A DNA stretch of 6,377 nt. It comes from Kiritimatiellia bacterium (GTDB lineage: Bacteria; Verrucomicrobiota; Kiritimatiellia; RFP12; DVOR01). The stretch lies in the NCBI GenBank assembly GCA_017457555.1, contig JAFTHG010000249.1:1-6377 (forward strand), read 5' to 3'. A program made the translations under genes and the position numbers. A model generated the notes under the pieces. The model did not search any database and had not been told where the DNA came from. It worked only from the letters and a program-made list of their open reading frames with translations. Positions 5,943 through 6,377 of this stretch are shown here, one piece after another; within the stretch, counting starts at the first letter, position 1, and each line of letters opens with the position of its first letter.

Positions 5943-6377
5943 TTACCTCCGGTTACGACGCGTTGACTGGGTGGCCTTGGGGGCCTCAACGCCCTTCAGC
6001 TGAGCGGTGATGTCAAAGGATGTCATCCACTCCACGCTCTGATTAATCTTGCTGATCGGAATATCCTTCACGTCATCAGAGAAGATTTCCTGTTCGGCAA
6101 GCTGGCTTGCAATGGTTTCTGCCACTGTCTTGCCCTTCTTGACCAGACGCGGTTCCAGGTCCTTCCACACGGAAACCGAGAGATCCACGCCCTGCAGGAC
6201 GCCTTCTGTGCGACGAGCCTTGAAGTTGGTAATCCACAAACCATCCGGGATCGCCTTATCAATGGCGACCATCATGCCCATCCACTGACCGCGACGCTTC
6301 AGGAGTGTCCGATAGGCTTCGGCGCGTTCTTCAGCGGCCTTTGCCTTACGATCCACCTTATCATACTTGTTCTTCTC
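5943..6377 (-). CDS. PilN-like pilus/secretion assembly protein, C-terminal 144 residues (5' end outside window)
   Basis: The frame has no stop before the window edge. The first possible start inside it (GTG at 6356) falls inside a charged helical stretch, so the true start lies beyond 6377. The visible part begins with a Lys/Glu/Ala-rich coiled coil. It continues with RRGQWMGMMVAIDKAIPDG and LWITNF, which resembles the pattern after the coiled coil in PilN/GspL-like proteins (Arg, Trp, two hydrophobic positions, Ala/Leu-Pro-Gly, Trp-Leu/Ile). Next come ferredoxin-like strand/helix segments, and it ends in a short basic tail (STRRNRR). PilN sits beside PilO in the inner membrane and its N-terminus binds PilM. 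The complete protein could be a separate PilN or the end of a PilM-PilN fusion, as may be the case for the Amuc_1101 position. The window cannot distinguish these. Confidence 0.75.
   Translation of the reverse strand, partial: EKNKYDKVDRKAKAAEERAEAYRTLLKRRGQWMGMMVAIDKAIPDGLWITNFKARRTEGVLQGVDLSVSVWKDLEPRLVKKGKTVAETIASQLAEQEIFSDDVKDIPISKINQSVEWMTSFDITAQLKGVEAPKATQSTRRNRR
5945..5950 (-). promoter_or_regulatory. Strong Shine-Dalgarno that decides the PilO-like start
   Basis: GGAGGT (5950-5945, minus strand) lies 6 bases before the ATG at 5938. It overlaps the TAA stop (5945-5943) of the PilN-like gene. The stop and the next start are only 4 bases apart, a typical arrangement for translational coupling. 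It makes the earlier ATG at 5989 unlikely. Confidence 0.85.

Noticed and set aside
5939..5989. 17-residue N-terminal extension of the PilO-like protein from the ATG at 5989
   Set aside because: It would overlap the PilN-like gene by 47 bases, place Pro/Arg-rich residues before the membrane helix, and ignore the GGAGGT correctly spaced before 5938.

Overview
The window holds one minus-strand gene block, read from right to left. It encodes the inner-membrane, periplasmic and outer-membrane parts of a type IV pilus / type II secretion-like machine. In transcription order the genes are: a PilN-like protein cut by the right edge (>6377-5943), a PilO-like single-pass protein (5938-4844), a single-pass protein with a Cys4 zinc-ribbon motif and two thrombospondin type 3-like Asp-rich loops (4825-3701), and a very large secretin (3624-139). 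A strong intrinsic terminator (about 118-78) follows the secretin. The order PilN-PilO-(PilP position)-secretin matches the classical pilMNOPQ operon. It also matches the Akkermansia Amuc_1102-1098 cluster, in which Amuc_1100 is the PilO-like protein and Amuc_1098 the secretin.

Organism: the family resemblance (Amuc_1100-like protein, a secretin with a TPR region before its N domains, and the 'LLVFLTARLVDPAGRPL' end) points to the PVC superphylum, i.e. Verrucomicrobiota, Kiritimatiellota or Lentisphaerota. It does not look like Akkermansia itself, because protein lengths and several domains differ. This is judged from remembered family features, not from a search.

Layout: 1-77 is intergenic sequence with no supported gene. 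About 78-118 is the terminator. 139-3624 is the secretin, whose DNA from about 2737 to 3552 codes a 270-residue Glu/Ala/Pro/Val repeat region. 3625-3700 is the largest gap within the block. A good sigma70-type promoter overlaps its upstream end (TTGAAA, 17 bp, TATACT at 3709-3681), so the secretin may be transcribed both with the operon and on its own. The other junctions are tight (18 bp and 4 bp), with Shine-Dalgarno sequences overlapping the previous stop codon. This indicates a single transcript and translational coupling.

How the parts may work together: the PilN- and PilO-like proteins would form the inner-membrane scaffold. The zinc-ribbon/Asp-loop protein sits where PilP normally links scaffold and secretin. 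The secretin forms the outer-membrane channel. The most unusual property is electrostatic: the secretin carries a 273-residue segment with no Lys, Arg, His, Cys or aromatic residue, while the PilO-like protein carries two strongly basic patches in its periplasmic part. No mobile element, CRISPR, tRNA or rRNA was seen. The long plus-strand open frames are shadows of these genes.
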